Source: Trichinella spiralis
Taxonomy: Eukaryota > Nematoda > Enoplea > Trichinellida > Trichinellidae
Assembly (NCBI GenBank): GCA_000181795.3
Contig: CM012955.1
Span: 7,183,343-7,236,559 of the forward strand
DNA: 53,217 bases
Direction of reading: 5' to 3'
Position numbers and translations under genes: made by a program. The first letter of the stretch is position 1, and each line of letters begins with the position of its first letter. Of the stretch, positions 25,993 to 38,509 are shown one piece after another. The notes beneath the pieces are model-generated. The model was given only the letters and a program-made list of their open reading frames with translations. It had not been told where the DNA came from and made no database searches.

Positions 25993-28900
25993 TTAATATA
26001 ATTCATATTTATCAGTTTTATAATTTCATTAAGGACACGAAATAATTTTCATCATTAGTAGTGAATAAATAATTGTAATTTATTGATGCTCTGTATAGCT
26101 GGGTTGGTGACATGCATTTCTGTGGAGTTATGTTGTCCACTTTTGTTATCCATTTGAAGCATTCTATCATAGTTGTTGAAATGAATCTAATCAAAAGTTA
26201 TTTCATTTATTTTATAAATTACGCAGTAAAGAAGAGAAACATTAAAATTATATATATTTTGCTTTTAATAGCAATGTCTTTATTATAGTCTGTTTAAATT
26301 ATGCATAACAATAAGTAACAAGTCAAGTCAAGCATGTTTATAACAATCAAGTATGAAATTAGTTTGAAGGGTTATAAAAATGTTATTGAAGCCTCTTAAA
26401 AATCATTGCTCAATTCCATGAATAATTATCCATATTAGGCAGTAGTTAAGTAAACTGTAAATATTTTTGACTGTCTTTTGAATTAAAAATTTTTAGACTT
26501 TTTTTTGAGCAGGTGAATTGCTGTTCATTCAAAAACTTTCGAGATGATATTCTGTTAGGATTAAAAAAAGTTGTTTTCTTTTTTGTATTTTAGCACTCTG
26601 TCATATTCAGAAGAATTACGGTGACTTCCATCTTTCTTGTAAATTTCTTCCCATTTGTTTGGTGCATCTTCCTCATTGCTTTAATACAAGATTTAATTTG
26701 TTGCAATTCTTCAGCAGATTCAAAAAAGAGGAAGCTAAAAATCACAGCTGATTAGCAAAAATAAAATTTAAAAATTTTATAAGCACGATGATTACATTTT
26801 CTGCACAATTTAATCGTGGTAGAAGTTAAAATTATAAAGAAAAGACGCTATCATATCCTTTAAACTGGAGACAGAATTTAATTATATTATTTATTCCTCA
26901 CCCTGAAATGATGAGCAATGTGAAAAGCAATTTGAGAAAAACTGATAAAATTTCCGACTGCTATTTCTTTAGCAATATCATGCTCAAATCGATCTTTTCA
27001 TCTGGTTTATATTCATTAATTGATAATTTTTTTTAATTTAAAGTACATTACGATTTAAATAATTTTAGCAAAATATTTGCTTGCCACTGACGAGGAGAAT
27101 TATTAATAAGTAACAACATATAATTCTATTGTTATAATAAATTCAGAAACAAATAGTGACAAAAATTATATTTACACTGTTCCTTATGACAATGCGCATA
27201 CTTTTTAATCAAACGGATTGGTTAGTCTCTATAGTCATTTTTAACAAGCAGAGTGTTTGAAGTTTTTAATTTTAAAATTGCTGCTACTACAAATATGAGA
27301 CTTGCAAATACCATTACAAACGGATTAATGTAGTGAAAAAGTAGAAAAAGAGTAAAAAATCCTTTATTTCATGTTTAAAGTGAGAAAAAAAATAATAATA
27401 AAAGAATGAAAAGCAAATTTAATTTCATTTAATTGTATGGAATTAGTGCATGAACATCAGTCGATGCTTTAAATTCGATATTTTATTTGATAATGTTTGA
27501 AAATTGTGAAAACTGGTGATTTCAGTTTTGGTTTCAGTTTCTTGCAAGCAGCAGCATCCAAATAATCTTCTCTGCTTTGCCCTTTAGTGATATCCATTCA
27601 TAAAAAAGATGACGTCTCAACTGTTCAGCTGATGGTCGTTGGACACTTTCTCATGGATTATCTACGAGAAACACTTCAAAGTTGCAATGCATTAATATGA
27701 GCATCATTGTATTCGTCAATTACATTCTGAAATTTTCAAGTAAAACGTTTTTATTGCAATTTTCAACATTTCAATTTTCATTCTGCTAGTTCATTGTAAT
27801 GATTTTCAAATGGATTCTTGCTTTTTGTGCGAAATTAAAATTCACCGCAAATTCATTTTTTTTGTTGGCAAAATTTCCATAATCTAAATTTCAATTCATT
27901 ACGCTGATCTCATTTTATGATATATTTTATTTCATTTATCCCTATTATAAACTGTAACATCAATTTATCATAAGTTAATTTGTTATAAATTTTTTATTTC
28001 AAACCCTTTTCCGTAAATTAATATATTTTTGGCTTTTAATTTTACTTTTCTTAGCATAAAATTTCAGTTGCAATATTGGTATTATTTCAAAATATTCTAT
28101 AATTTTTTACTATTGTTGGTCGTTTTTTAAATCAATATCAATGATGATAAAGAAATAGATAATAATAAATGTAATAAAAACATATCAGAGTATTTCAGTA
28201 ATTATTTTGTAAAATAAAATTGTTATGAAATACTACTTTCATCATATGGTAAAGTAGGATATTTTCCAAAGTAGTTATTCTTCTGAAATGTTTCATTGAT
28301 CATTTGATGATGATCTTTTATTAAGCAAAAATGTTCTAATATATCTTATGAAGTTTCTTTCTAGTTGTTTAGTGTATATGATATGGGATACTATTGGGAT
28401 GCGATGCTTTTATAAATAAAGATATATAAAAAAGTAATTTGTGCATTGAGATTTATTTGCTGTATATGAGTGTATTTGCTTTGAGTGTTATACAATTTTA
28501 ACTACTAAAGTGAATGGAAGCAATAAATTGAACATTGTAAAGCATAAAAAAAAGTTTAAAAATTTTTAAATAAATTCAAAATGACGATATTATGTTACTT
28601 TTGTGCAAAACTTAAAAACTGACAGCAAGCAATCAAATAGCGATTAATATCGCCGCAGTGTCTGTCAAACATACATGATCGTAGAACATTTAATTTGTCT
28701 TAAATTTTGAAACTTATGCTAGATGACATTTAATGTAAGATTTGCATACTTATGATTTGCCAAATTACTATAAACTATTCTGTATCAAATCATACATGAT
28801 AAGCATATTTTTATTTTTTATCCATTTAAATTAATTTATTAGTTTATTTAATATAAATTATGTTTAATGAAAGAAATGTTTTTTGGTCTCTGTCATGAAT

Positions 28901-29602
28901 ACAGCTTCCTTAACAAGCTTAAAAACTTACCTCGAAAGTCATACGTTGTTATGCAAAAAAATTGCAATTAATCTCATTTAATACAATTCATTTCCCAATA
29001 TTATCATATAAATTAAAATTAAATTGCCCAAGAATGATTTTAAAAATTCAAAAGATCGAATATTTCATAATATATGCTAAAGTAATTGACGAATAAAACC
29101 GTTTGAAATTTTTTCTTTACCAAAATAATCAACTATTATTTTGTTAGTGCATAATTCAAATATTTTTTTGCAATTAGCTATTCATTAAATTTTTTGATGA
29201 AATGAACAAAAATTATTGTATTCAATATTTTTTTAAACATAGAAGCTGCATTGCATTAAAATTTTACCTTAACTGTATAATATACGTTTTCGTCATTAGT
29301 GTAACAGTATATTCAAAATATTATTAAAAATTTACTACTCAAATTGTTTAAATATATATTCATTCGTAAGAAGGGCATTATATATATATTTAAATGAGCA
29401 ACAAAAGTGGGAGCAAAGAAATTTTTTTACTGAACCTGGAGCTTCTATTTAGAATGTAAAAATGCTGATTTTGAATTTTTGAAATTATATAATTTGTGAA
29501 AATCTTAAACTTTATATATTATTTCATGTCAGCAATAATATAAGAAAGTAAATAAATGAAGCATGCTTGTGATAATTGATTTTCAAATGAGATTTTTTCC
29601 AG
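25993..29602. other. AT-rich stretch with unassigned open segments
   Basis: No recognisable gene. On the minus strand two protein-like stretches stand out: 26902 to about 26998 (motifs KDRFEHDIAKEIAVGNF, ending at a GTGAGG donor) and 26561-26680 (EEDAPNKWEEIYKKDGSH, ending in a stop). I could not join them in frame. The remainder is low-complexity and more than 75 percent A+T, with nothing else that I can support. Confidence 0.25.
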
Positions 29603-30620
29603 ATCAAATTCTGAGCTTATTTGATTGTGTTGCAAAAAGTTTTAAAAAAGCATTTGACACATGCATAGTCCAATTAAGCAAGTTTACTAGATTCGATCAA
29701 TGGACTACAATTGAACAACAAGATGGTGGTGCATTCGTTCTCCCTTCACTACAACAAAGCAGTTTTGCCTCTTAGTTCTGATCGAATATCCATTTCTGCA
29801 TCTGTTTCACAAAATGTTCAACTATATCGATCATTCTATATTTATATCACTTTCATTGTTGAATTGAATGCTGAATATGAATTTGTTCATATTTAAAACT
29901 TTCGTGTGGATCACACAATAATTACATACAAGTAATAATTTCTTCTTCTTCTTTTAATAATAAATATATCAGTATTGTCTTTTTTATTTTTTCATCTTTA
30001 TTTAAATTATGAAAAGCTGTTGTGTATTTAGCATATTTAAATTTAATAATTATACAGTTCACTTATTATTATTATTGGCAGTAACAATGTTCTGATACAG
30101 CAGTCCATCTGTTGAACTGGCAAGATGAAATTGGATAATTACTCTGACAAAATGCTTTTTGTTACTAATTACGCTGATGTTATAGCAGTATTTTTTTCAT
30201 ATCACGGCTGTTAATTATTATGCATCGTCCGGTTTTTATTGACATTCATGAAGTTTCTGTGATGCAATCATGAAATACTAATGGAAAACTTGAATTAAAA
30301 AATTTATTTGCAATAAATAAAATAATATTAGAATAAAACTAAAAATAGTTAAAGTTAAAGTTAAAAAAGATTATATTAATATTTTTAATGGAAAAGATGT
30401 TCAAAATTTGCCATTTGAGTTTGTGTATTGCCACGTAAAGCAATTATATTCTGCTTGTTTAAATCGATCGGTAATTAATAGAGAGTGTAACATTATAAGA
30501 AACGTTGTTGCATGCAGATTACATGATTTGTTTGATTTTACAGATAAAATATGGGGAAAATTAGGATATATTTACTCATTCGCTCGAGAAGCTGTTGATT
30601 TGCAAATACAGAAAACTTAC
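29603..30620 (+). other. unassigned open segments, plus strand
   Basis: From 29603, after a TTTTTTCCAG acceptor, an open stretch reads LSLFDCVAKSFKKAFDTC and continues to about 29740. A second open stretch in another frame runs to 29896. A third at 30408-30620 reads LFDFTDKIWGKLGYIYSF near its end. They look more protein-like than the background but have no recognised family and no complete splice model. Treat them as leads only. Confidence 0.2.
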
Positions 30621-30623
30621 TGA

Positions 30624-30895
30624 GCACTTCTCGACATTCGAGCAATCCTTAAAAGCCTCAATAAAGTTGTCTTTAGCGTGGACATTAATTGTAGTTCTGT
30701 TCGTGTAATTGTTAAATCGTATCATTCTTTGGGCAAGGTATGTGAACAGTCTTGCCCATTGCTTGCACTTAAACAATTATTTCTAAACTTTATTTTATCT
30801 ACAAGCTGAAAAAGTTGCTTAAAAGCATTCTGCCAATTTCTATTTATTTTGATAATAAAGTTTACAACTTTCATAAGTTTCATGACTACGTTTAA
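30624..30895 (+). CDS. candidate 3' end of an unrecognised gene
   Basis: The plus strand is open from 30624 (ALLDIRAILKSLNKVVFSVD) to a strong donor GTATGT after 30737. A compatible acceptor (CTACAAG, 30799-30805) leads in the same phase into LKKLLKSILPISIYFDN and a stop at 30893-30895. The upstream open frame 30408-30620 is in the same frame but separated by a single TGA, so either a small intron is missed or the gene is decayed. No domain recognised. The opposite strand is also open here (see rejected), which lowers confidence. Confidence 0.28.
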
Positions 30896-32683
30896 TTATG
30901 CTTATCACAAATATATTTTGTTGAATGCCGTTATACCTTTCTATTATTTGTTCCTCAATCTCAAAAACATATCAGTCAGTTTTACAAATTACTAACTAAC
31001 AGAAAAATTAATGTAGCAATTTGCTACTGCAATTTCTGTTTGCATTTATGAAAATAATTTTCTGTTTGCATTTCTGAGAAAAGAATTAATTGCTTCTTAA
31101 ACTGTTGCAATGCTAAGATGAACATAAGCATTTACTTTACTAAAAAAACAGCTTATTTGCATAATTTTTACTTTCATTATTTTAATTTAACAAAAAAACT
31201 CCTTAAGGCAAGATTTGAAAATGGGCGCTTATTTTTTACAAGCATTTCTAATCATAATGTTTAAATTTAAGAAAAGCACTTTTAAACAATTTTCAAAGAA
31301 AAAATAAAGTGAATTTAAGAAATGAGCATTAAAATGAAATTGGAACGCATGATCATTCATTTTTGTCATATCTCATTTTGAACTGTAACTTACTCATTTA
31401 ATCACAGATGACTAAATTGTGCGCACACTGTAAATAATGTAATCACCTGAGAGCTGTATAATTCTTCATTTATTAAATTTCATTTTACTTGAAAAGCACT
31501 TAATTTTACTGGTTTTGCTCAATCATTACATGTGGTTGTAATTTATTACATAAAGAGAGTAATTTTGAATTTTTGCAAATAAAAATAGCGTTGCAGATCA
31601 TTTTTTAAATTCAATATAGTTTTGTTTATATCTTTTACAATTAGAAAACTTTACTACTCTATACTTTTTAGTCAAATCAAATTTTATTGTAATTGACAAT
31701 GTATTGATGCTAAAATTTGTATCGCTGATCTCTTAGTTTATCTATAAAAATAATTTTTTATCAGAGAATAAAAAATTTTGCTTTATTTAATTTAGAAATA
31801 TTAAGAGCAACAGTTGATTCATTGATTAGTTCTGTATGACTACTAAAATGCGGATAAAATTTACATATAGCTGATAAAACATATACATTAAGTTTTTTGT
31901 TGTTTTAAATTTTATCAATAGATATTTTGAAAAAAATTAGAAGACAAGTTAGTTACACTTAACTGCACGATAAATTATGTTTATTTTTGCATTTAAACTT
32001 TTCTTTTCAATAATTTAGTTTGTACAACGCTGTTGAATGAAGTCAGCTGGCATTTCCTTGCAAAACCATCACTTTCTGTTAGAACTCCTCATGTAGTAGA
32101 AAATAAATTCTCTAATCATGATTTTAAAGATTTATCTCATCAAATTACTAGCTTTATTCACAAGGGAGTTTTATTCATAAGCTGCTTGCTTTAAATGAGA
32201 AAGTTTCAGGTATCGATCAATTTAATTCTCTCAATTTCATGTTGATTCTCTCAGCATAGTTACTTAACAAGAGCACAAGTAGTTCGAATACGTGTTTTTA
32301 TTTGATTTTATTGAAAAATTTCCTGCATTAAAATTTTAATGGAATTGTTATGAAAAAAGGTAAAATTGAAGTACTGCTAAATATTATCAAACAGCAACAA
32401 TGGTTAAAGCCCTGATTTTATTTTTAAAATGTTTCATTTTTAAAACATGCATGATTGATTGATTTTGTTCATTTTATTTAGTTTCATTTTTAACAGTTTA
32501 TTAGGATTTGCCTTTAGTAAAGAATGCATTTTTTAAAGAAACAGTCTGAGTAAGCAGAAAGTAAGAGAAAGCATTTATATTTTAATTGAAACAGTGTTCA
32601 GAGTGCAGCAGTTTCTATGTTTGCTAACAAGCGAATATGCTCTTCATCTGTTCATTTTCAATATGTTTATGATTTGAAATTGA
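30896..32683. other. gene-poor AT-rich region upstream of receptor gene
   Basis: Very high A+T with scattered stops on all frames. A short splice-flanked minus-strand segment at 31999-32075 (SDGFARKCQLTSFNSV) is the only protein-like piece. It faintly resembles a PAN/Apple-type Cys pattern but is too short to call. The promoter of the receptor gene that starts at 32684 should lie at the right end; no TATA box is obvious. Confidence 0.3.
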
Positions 32684-35175
32684 ATGGAAATTCATCATAT
32701 GCTTACTCTGTTTCTGCTTTTTGAAGTTCTCCTCTTATGCACTGGTAAGCATATTTCACTGAACGATTCTATTTTTCAAATACTTTAAACGAATATTAGT
32801 CTTTTATGTAGGTGCTCATTCAGATGAAGAAAATCGATCGTATTGGGGATCTCTGTTGGTACGTCATTTATTTGATGGCATGAACTATGATAAACGAGTT
32901 CGACCTGTGCGTCATCATAGCACTAGCATAAATGTTACACTTCGTATGAATCTATATCTAATAAATGAAGTGGTAAAGAGATGCAGCTAATTTTTTCTGC
33001 GTAGTTTTGTTGTGTATGTATGTTGTTCATTTAAGAACGAAAGAGCGCAAAGTCTTCAACTGTATGTTTGGACAGTGCAAATGTGGTATGATGAACTGCT
33101 AGCTTGGAATCCAAAAGATTTTGGTGGAGTTGAGTCTGTAGTTGTTCCGCATGACCTGGTTTGGCTGCCTGACACATATTTGTACAATGGGTTTGTAAAA
33201 TTTCAAATTTGCCTATGAAAAATTTTTGCAACAGAGAACACCATTCTTATTTGTTGATGAAAAATTTCTAAAAGCAGAAAACATAATTAATTTTGATTTG
33301 GACAAAACATTGTTACATTTCTTTTCATAAAGTGCATTTTAGTTTTTTACTACAAAGTTGTACTTTTTGAGATTTCTAGTGTGTCGTTTATATCCACTTA
33401 AAATCAACAATAAATATTTCTGAGATGAGATAATAATCCTTATTTTGAAATGCCAAAAAAATTATAAAATAATTTAAATACTGATACTTCCTAATTAGCG
33501 GCTTTTAGATTGCTGATAATTTTAAAATTGCACCGATGCTTGAAATTTTATAATGCTTTTATAATGCAAAAAACACTAATGTATAGCATGAAATAAAAAT
33601 AATGCTGTTGTATACAATTTTGCTTGCTTTTGAAATAATAAAAATGCTAACAAATATTTAACTGTGAAAAACAGCATCTTTTTACATTTTTTCATAAAAT
33701 AAACGCCCTTTGAAACTTTTATTATCAGTCAATACAAGGTAAATTTTGTATGGATGGAAGTATAAAATTACACAAAATTAATGTTAAATATAAATAAATG
33801 AATAAATAAAATACAAATATCACGAAATTTTTCAGAATAGAAATGGTTCGGGAAACTGCTGAACGGTGGTCCAGTGTAATCATTTCGATGAATCCAAGCA
33901 ACGTGCTCTCTCTTGATACAGCAAACGTATCAGACAAGGCTTTTGTAACTTTTCGTTATCCTGCAATTTACAAGTTCACATGCAACATGAACATTTTGTA
34001 TTTTCCGTTTGATCAGCACAGCTGTACACTTACATTTGGTTCATGGATGTTTGATACCACTGGAATTGATTATTATCCAATGATGGAAGATGTATATATG
34101 GAGGATTACATCGAACATTCAGAGTGGTCAGTGATTAGTTTTAGAGCTTACAGAGATGTCCAATCATACAAGTGTTGTATTCACCCATTCAGTTTGATAC
34201 ATGCTGACTTAGTGATTAGACGAAAACCACTGTTTACAATCGTTAATTTGGTTATTCCAACAGCTATTATAAATTTTATATCTATGTTTGGATTCTTTTC
34301 TCCAACTACAGTCACCGGCGAACGAACAGAAAAAGTAAGCTTGGGAATCACTACTTTGCTAGCAATGTCGATTCTTTTGTTAATGGTATCAGAAGAAATG
34401 CCAACAACTTCTGACTTTATTCCTCTTATTGGTAAATCAGTTTCCTTTAATGCGTATTTTTGCCTGATTTTTTATGTGAAAACACTGCTTTTTTAAATTG
34501 TTTAAAACATCTGCTTTATCCAATTTTTAGGTTGGTTTTATCTCAGTGTTATAGTCCTGATTGCGCTCGGAACTGTTTTCAGTTCAATAATTATTATTGT
34601 TCAAAGACAAGGGCGACAAGGAAAAAGAGTTCCCAAGCGTTGGAGAAGGTTGCTTTTTTATACATTTGCAAACAAGCTTTGGTTGCAAGTACCTTCAAGC
34701 ATATTAGAAATAAATCACCCCAATGTAAGTGGTATCTAATATATGTAAATAATTATATGAAATATTTAAAATGTTATTCATGTATCAAACACGTTGTAAA
34801 ATTCATTTTTAGGCATATAAATGCAAAAGTAATGTTCCATTAGCAAGAATGGAAGAAATGGTTTACACTGATACAGATTTGAAAGAATTTTATGTCAAGA
34901 GAAGTAACCATAAATGTAAAGAATTAGAAACGTCTCTGCGTAATTTTCGAGCTTACCCCGCACTCTGTAATCAACTAAGAGAAATCAAAATGAAAATTAC
35001 GTTCTTGTGTGATCGCATTCAAGAGACTGAACAAGATCAAAAATTGATCATGGAATGGGAATTTTTTGCTCTTGTCATTGACAGAATACTTTTAATTTTA
35101 TTCAACTGCATTTCGCTTGCAGTTACTATGCTTATAATTATATTAGGTTATTTGGGTAGCAAGTCACTTATTTAA
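32684..35175 (+). CDS. Nicotinic acetylcholine receptor alpha-type subunit
   Basis: A pentameric cation-channel subunit of the plasma membrane, probably gated by acetylcholine or choline. Exons 32684-32744, 32812-32972, 33036-33190, 33836-34431, 34531-34724 and 34813-35175 give 509 aa, all GT-AG with agreeing phases. Residues 1 to about 22 form a signal peptide (LFLLFEVLLLC). The extracellular domain has YDKRVRPV, LAWNP, WLPD and the Cys-loop C175-x13-C189 with FPFDQ. Loop C carries the vicinal pair C239-C240 after Tyr237, which defines alpha-type subunits; the usual second loop-C Tyr appears as Phe244. M1 contains Pro267. M2 (about 291-312) begins GERTEKVSLG, with the Glu ring expected for cation selectivity. 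M3 and a C-terminal M4 follow a fairly short cytoplasmic loop. It resembles the divergent DEG-3-like nematode group, but clade placement is a guess. An AATAAA lies at 35218-35223. Confidence 0.93.
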
Positions 35176-35217
35176 TAAGTAAATACGTCTGCTGTAACAG
35201 TATTACATTTTTTAAAT

Positions 35218-35223
35218 AATAAA
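35218..35223 (+). terminator. polyadenylation signal of alpha-type receptor gene
   Basis: AATAAA 43 bases after the stop codon. Position and sequence fit a typical short 3' UTR. Confidence 0.55.
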
Positions 35224-35906
35224 CTCTTATCATTTTCATTTTTATAACAAATTATTTCCATCGTCTCATTATTTTTGCAATTATGCATTTTTCTGTTATA
35301 AACTTTTTGAATGAAATTTTTATAAATTGTATCATTGACAAAGAAAAGCCGAAACTATGTTTGCGACTTCAAAAAAGAGCAGAATATGCAAAAATTGTAA
35401 ATTCAATGTTTTAAAAATAATTGAATTATTTAATTCACTTCTATTTACGATCTCAAACTGACATGAATAAATATTGCTTATTGTCAATCAGTCATTGTTG
35501 AATAACAGCACAGTTTAAATTTTATTGCAGTTTAATTAATTAAGCAATAGCTTGTCTGTCCTTTAGCATACTTGAATTAGTTAAGAATAATTTTGAAGGC
35601 ACTATCAAAAGTTAATTTCCTTTTTTATTTGACTTTTCTTAGATGCAACTGATAAAGCAAATGAAAAATGAAAAAAATAAACTTCTTCTGTATACAACTT
35701 TCAGGTTGACTGATAAATTAGTTAGACAATTTTTCAAAATAACATTGAATTTGAATCAAATTTAAATTATATTAAAACTAATCTATAACTCTGCACTAAT
35801 TTCACATCAACGTTCAAGCATCTAAACACATCTAAACAAAATGCTCATATATCTACTGCAATGACACTTCATCTTTTCAAATTTCACAGTTCAAATTATT
35901 TAAATC

Positions 35907-35912
35907 TTTATT
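35907..35912 (-). terminator. polyadenylation signal of orphan receptor gene
   Basis: AATAAA on the minus strand about 92 bases after the stop at 36004. Confidence 0.5.
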
Positions 35913-36003
35913 AGAGTGATCAACAAATATGTGACTAGCAAAAAGGGGAAAGGAAAAAAGGAAGGCTTTACTTGCAAAAACAATGCAAACAAATGTGACC
36001 TAT

Positions 36004-38355
36004 TTATGAATAAATCAATGCAACTCCCAAAAGATATATGAACACAATCAAAATAGATAACGCTGAATGCAGTGCAAGAACTACACCATGCCATTCAGAC
36101 GTTTTAGCTTTTTCTATTATACTTTGTCCACATTCTTTCATTTTATCATTTGCTTTGCCATACACAAAATAATTCATGGCATCTGACAAAACAATGAATC
36201 GGTGTGGAGGAGGTGAGTCGAAAGTTCGCCGGCTCAAAGCCCACAGTACCAGTGTTTGCAAAAGACTGAAGACTGTCATGCCAACAGTAAAATTATAATA
36301 TCTATCTAAAATAATCATATTTCATGTATATATATTCAGGATTCATCTTTATTTTTAAAGAAACACAGTATGCATAGTAGAACACAATGGGTTAAATCAC
36401 AAAAATTCTTATAACAATAAATTGCTACAGCAAAATTAAAATTTTTTATTTTAATAAGCTTGAAACTGTTACTTAAACTTCACTGAAGCACACAACATAT
36501 CATGATGCAGTTTAAAATGAGCTGCTTTTGAAAATTCAACATTTTCAAAGAAACGTTGTCGTGAAATATTTTAGCCTACAGAAGCAACATTTTGAGTTTC
36601 ATTAAACGGATACGAATTCAATTAATGTTTAATTTAGTTTAGTTTGTAAAATGCGATTAATTTTATTATGCAATAAAATGAGTTTAAAAAACGGTTGAAG
36701 CTAATGATATGAAAAACATTGTTTCACGTGCATTTTACAAAGCAGTTTGAAAAACATTAAAAATTTAGATAATTCAGATCTAAATTGAGCTCCACCTTGA
36801 CGGCTATAGAATGTAAAGAATAAATGTAAAAATGAACAAGCAAAACCCTCAACTAGCAACCGTTAACCGAAATGAATAAAACTGATAAAAAACTATGTCG
36901 CTAACCTATAAATAATATTGTTTATATGACATTATGCTCAATTTTTGGCAAATTTCTGCAGTCAATTTACGGCTGAATTACAGTTTGAAAATAATAAATA
37001 AATATACATAAATAAATATTATATACATATACATACATACATACATACATATAGAATGAATATTATCATCTAAATTTTTAAACTATGGCATACAAACTTT
37101 TGGCACAACTACAATGTGAAAACAAACACTTACACACAACAGGAGTTTGAGATGCAAAGCTAAGATTGGTATTGGAGATTACTGCTTGAAAGGCAAACAA
37201 CTGGAGAAATATAGCTACAATTTTCAGATAAACTTGAGTTTTCCATTTTCCAGTCAATTGTGCGCACAAAAAGATAACAGCTGAGACTGCCATGGGCAAA
37301 CTCAACTCTGCCTGAATTGCCGCAGAATTGCGTACCACAGTAACACACGTCCGTATGTATTCTTCTCGTTCGTTCTCCAAAGAAGATTCTGGTGTCATTT
37401 TCACATTTTCCAAAGCCCACGACGATGGAAATGAAGGAGATCCGGTAGCAGTAGGAAGTGTCACAACTGTTCTCAACCTTTTCCACGGTTCTGCTCGAAT
37501 ATCAAAACAACAATGCTGCCTATCGTAAGGATACTGATGCAAATCGTTTGTGCATCGGGCTCTCGGAACTCGAATGGATACTGTTGTTGTTACATTTCCA
37601 TTACTGCGCACAACTGCATCATTGTATGAAATTTTCGTAGATGTTAAAAAAAATTCTCTAAATTTTAAAAAATAAATAACTTTCTTTTCCTGTGGTACAA
37701 AACAGTTTCATTGCTAACTTTCTTTCTTTTGGTACAAACACTGGTCCCCAAAGTTGATGGTGAACATTCAATTTTGCAGGAAAAGTAACAAATGGCCACG
37801 TTTTTATATCCCAACGCAGACGTGAATCAATCCAAGATAACCTAACCACAAGTTCCAAATCCGATATAACGTTGTTTGCTTCCTGAGAAAATAAGAAAAC
37901 ATTCTCAGCTCTGCATCTTTACATAAAATTGACAGCCTTACGGATATAGAGAACTGTTCCACCGCAGCGGACAATATATGAACAGCAGTTCGTCCTGACG
38001 TTGCCGATGGTGGTAATTCCATTGCAAGTGTGCCTTTGTAAAGCTCTGTCATCCAAGCGTTATTTTCTGTTACCAATCCAACAATTAGCGGAAGGCAAAA
38101 TATATAACTTTGCGGACTTGTTTTATTAGCAGCTAAACATAGCGTGGTAATAACCGAAGTGACTTATTAGTACAGCTTACTTGACGCATCTTTTAATGGT
38201 TCGCACACTTGCTGGTAAGCTTGGAAAAGGTTTGACATAAACGGAGTCTCTTCCACTGTTGGCACCGGGTGAGCTAACAGAACAGTACTGCATATCAAAA
38301 CAGTGAATAATGTCCAAGCCATAAGATGAATTATGCTCGACGAGCTTTGTTTCAT
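36004..38355 (-). CDS. Divergent orphan Cys-loop receptor subunit
   Basis: A pentameric ligand-gated channel-like membrane protein of 429 aa. Exons 38181-38355, 37942-38066, 37719-37882, 37134-37657 and 36004-36305 are GT-AG with consistent phases; the intron after 37719 is only 61 bases. A hydrophobic signal sequence (about 12-30, WTLFTVLICSTVLLA) is followed by an extracellular beta domain. Its Cys-loop is C190-x13-C204 with YPYDRQ, immediately followed by a third Cys205. There is no vicinal Cys pair in loop C, so it is not alpha-type. M1 keeps one Pro (ELSLPMAV). M2 (about KTQVYLKIVAIFLQLFAFQA) lacks the Gly-Glu-Lys entry and acidic ring of cation channels. Two further hydrophobic segments include the C-terminal M4. 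Length and divergence recall nematode CUP-4 and related orphan subunits, some of which act in endocytosis rather than as proven channels. That assignment is tentative. Confidence 0.82.
37021..37053. repeat. (ATAC)n microsatellite
   Basis: ATATAC and ATAC units are tandemly repeated within the large intron between the last two exons of the orphan receptor gene. Confidence 0.85.
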
Positions 38356-38509
38356 AACGCGTTTGAAAAGTGATCAAGAAAGTTTAAAAATGAAATTTTG
38401 ACACGTTTCTAAAACTACCAACCAATCGGTCCCAATTTAGTGACATAACATATATAGTGCAGGCAACAAAGGCCATTAACAATACTCTTCTAGAAGCTTA
38501 TTCTACAAA

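Larger units (their letters stand above)
35176..36003. other. intergenic region between convergent receptor genes
   Basis: This 828-bp stretch separates the two stop codons. It holds AATAAA for the upstream gene at 35218-35223 (plus) and for the downstream gene at 35907-35912 (minus). No other coding or structural signal is seen. Confidence 0.6.

Noticed and set aside
30621-30767. Minus-strand 49-codon exon-like stretch (CKQWARLFTYLAQRM)
   Set aside because: It has a GTAAGT donor, but the onward splice needs either a 29-base intron or a phase break. The plus strand here has a complete donor-acceptor pair in phase, so I prefer that, weakly.
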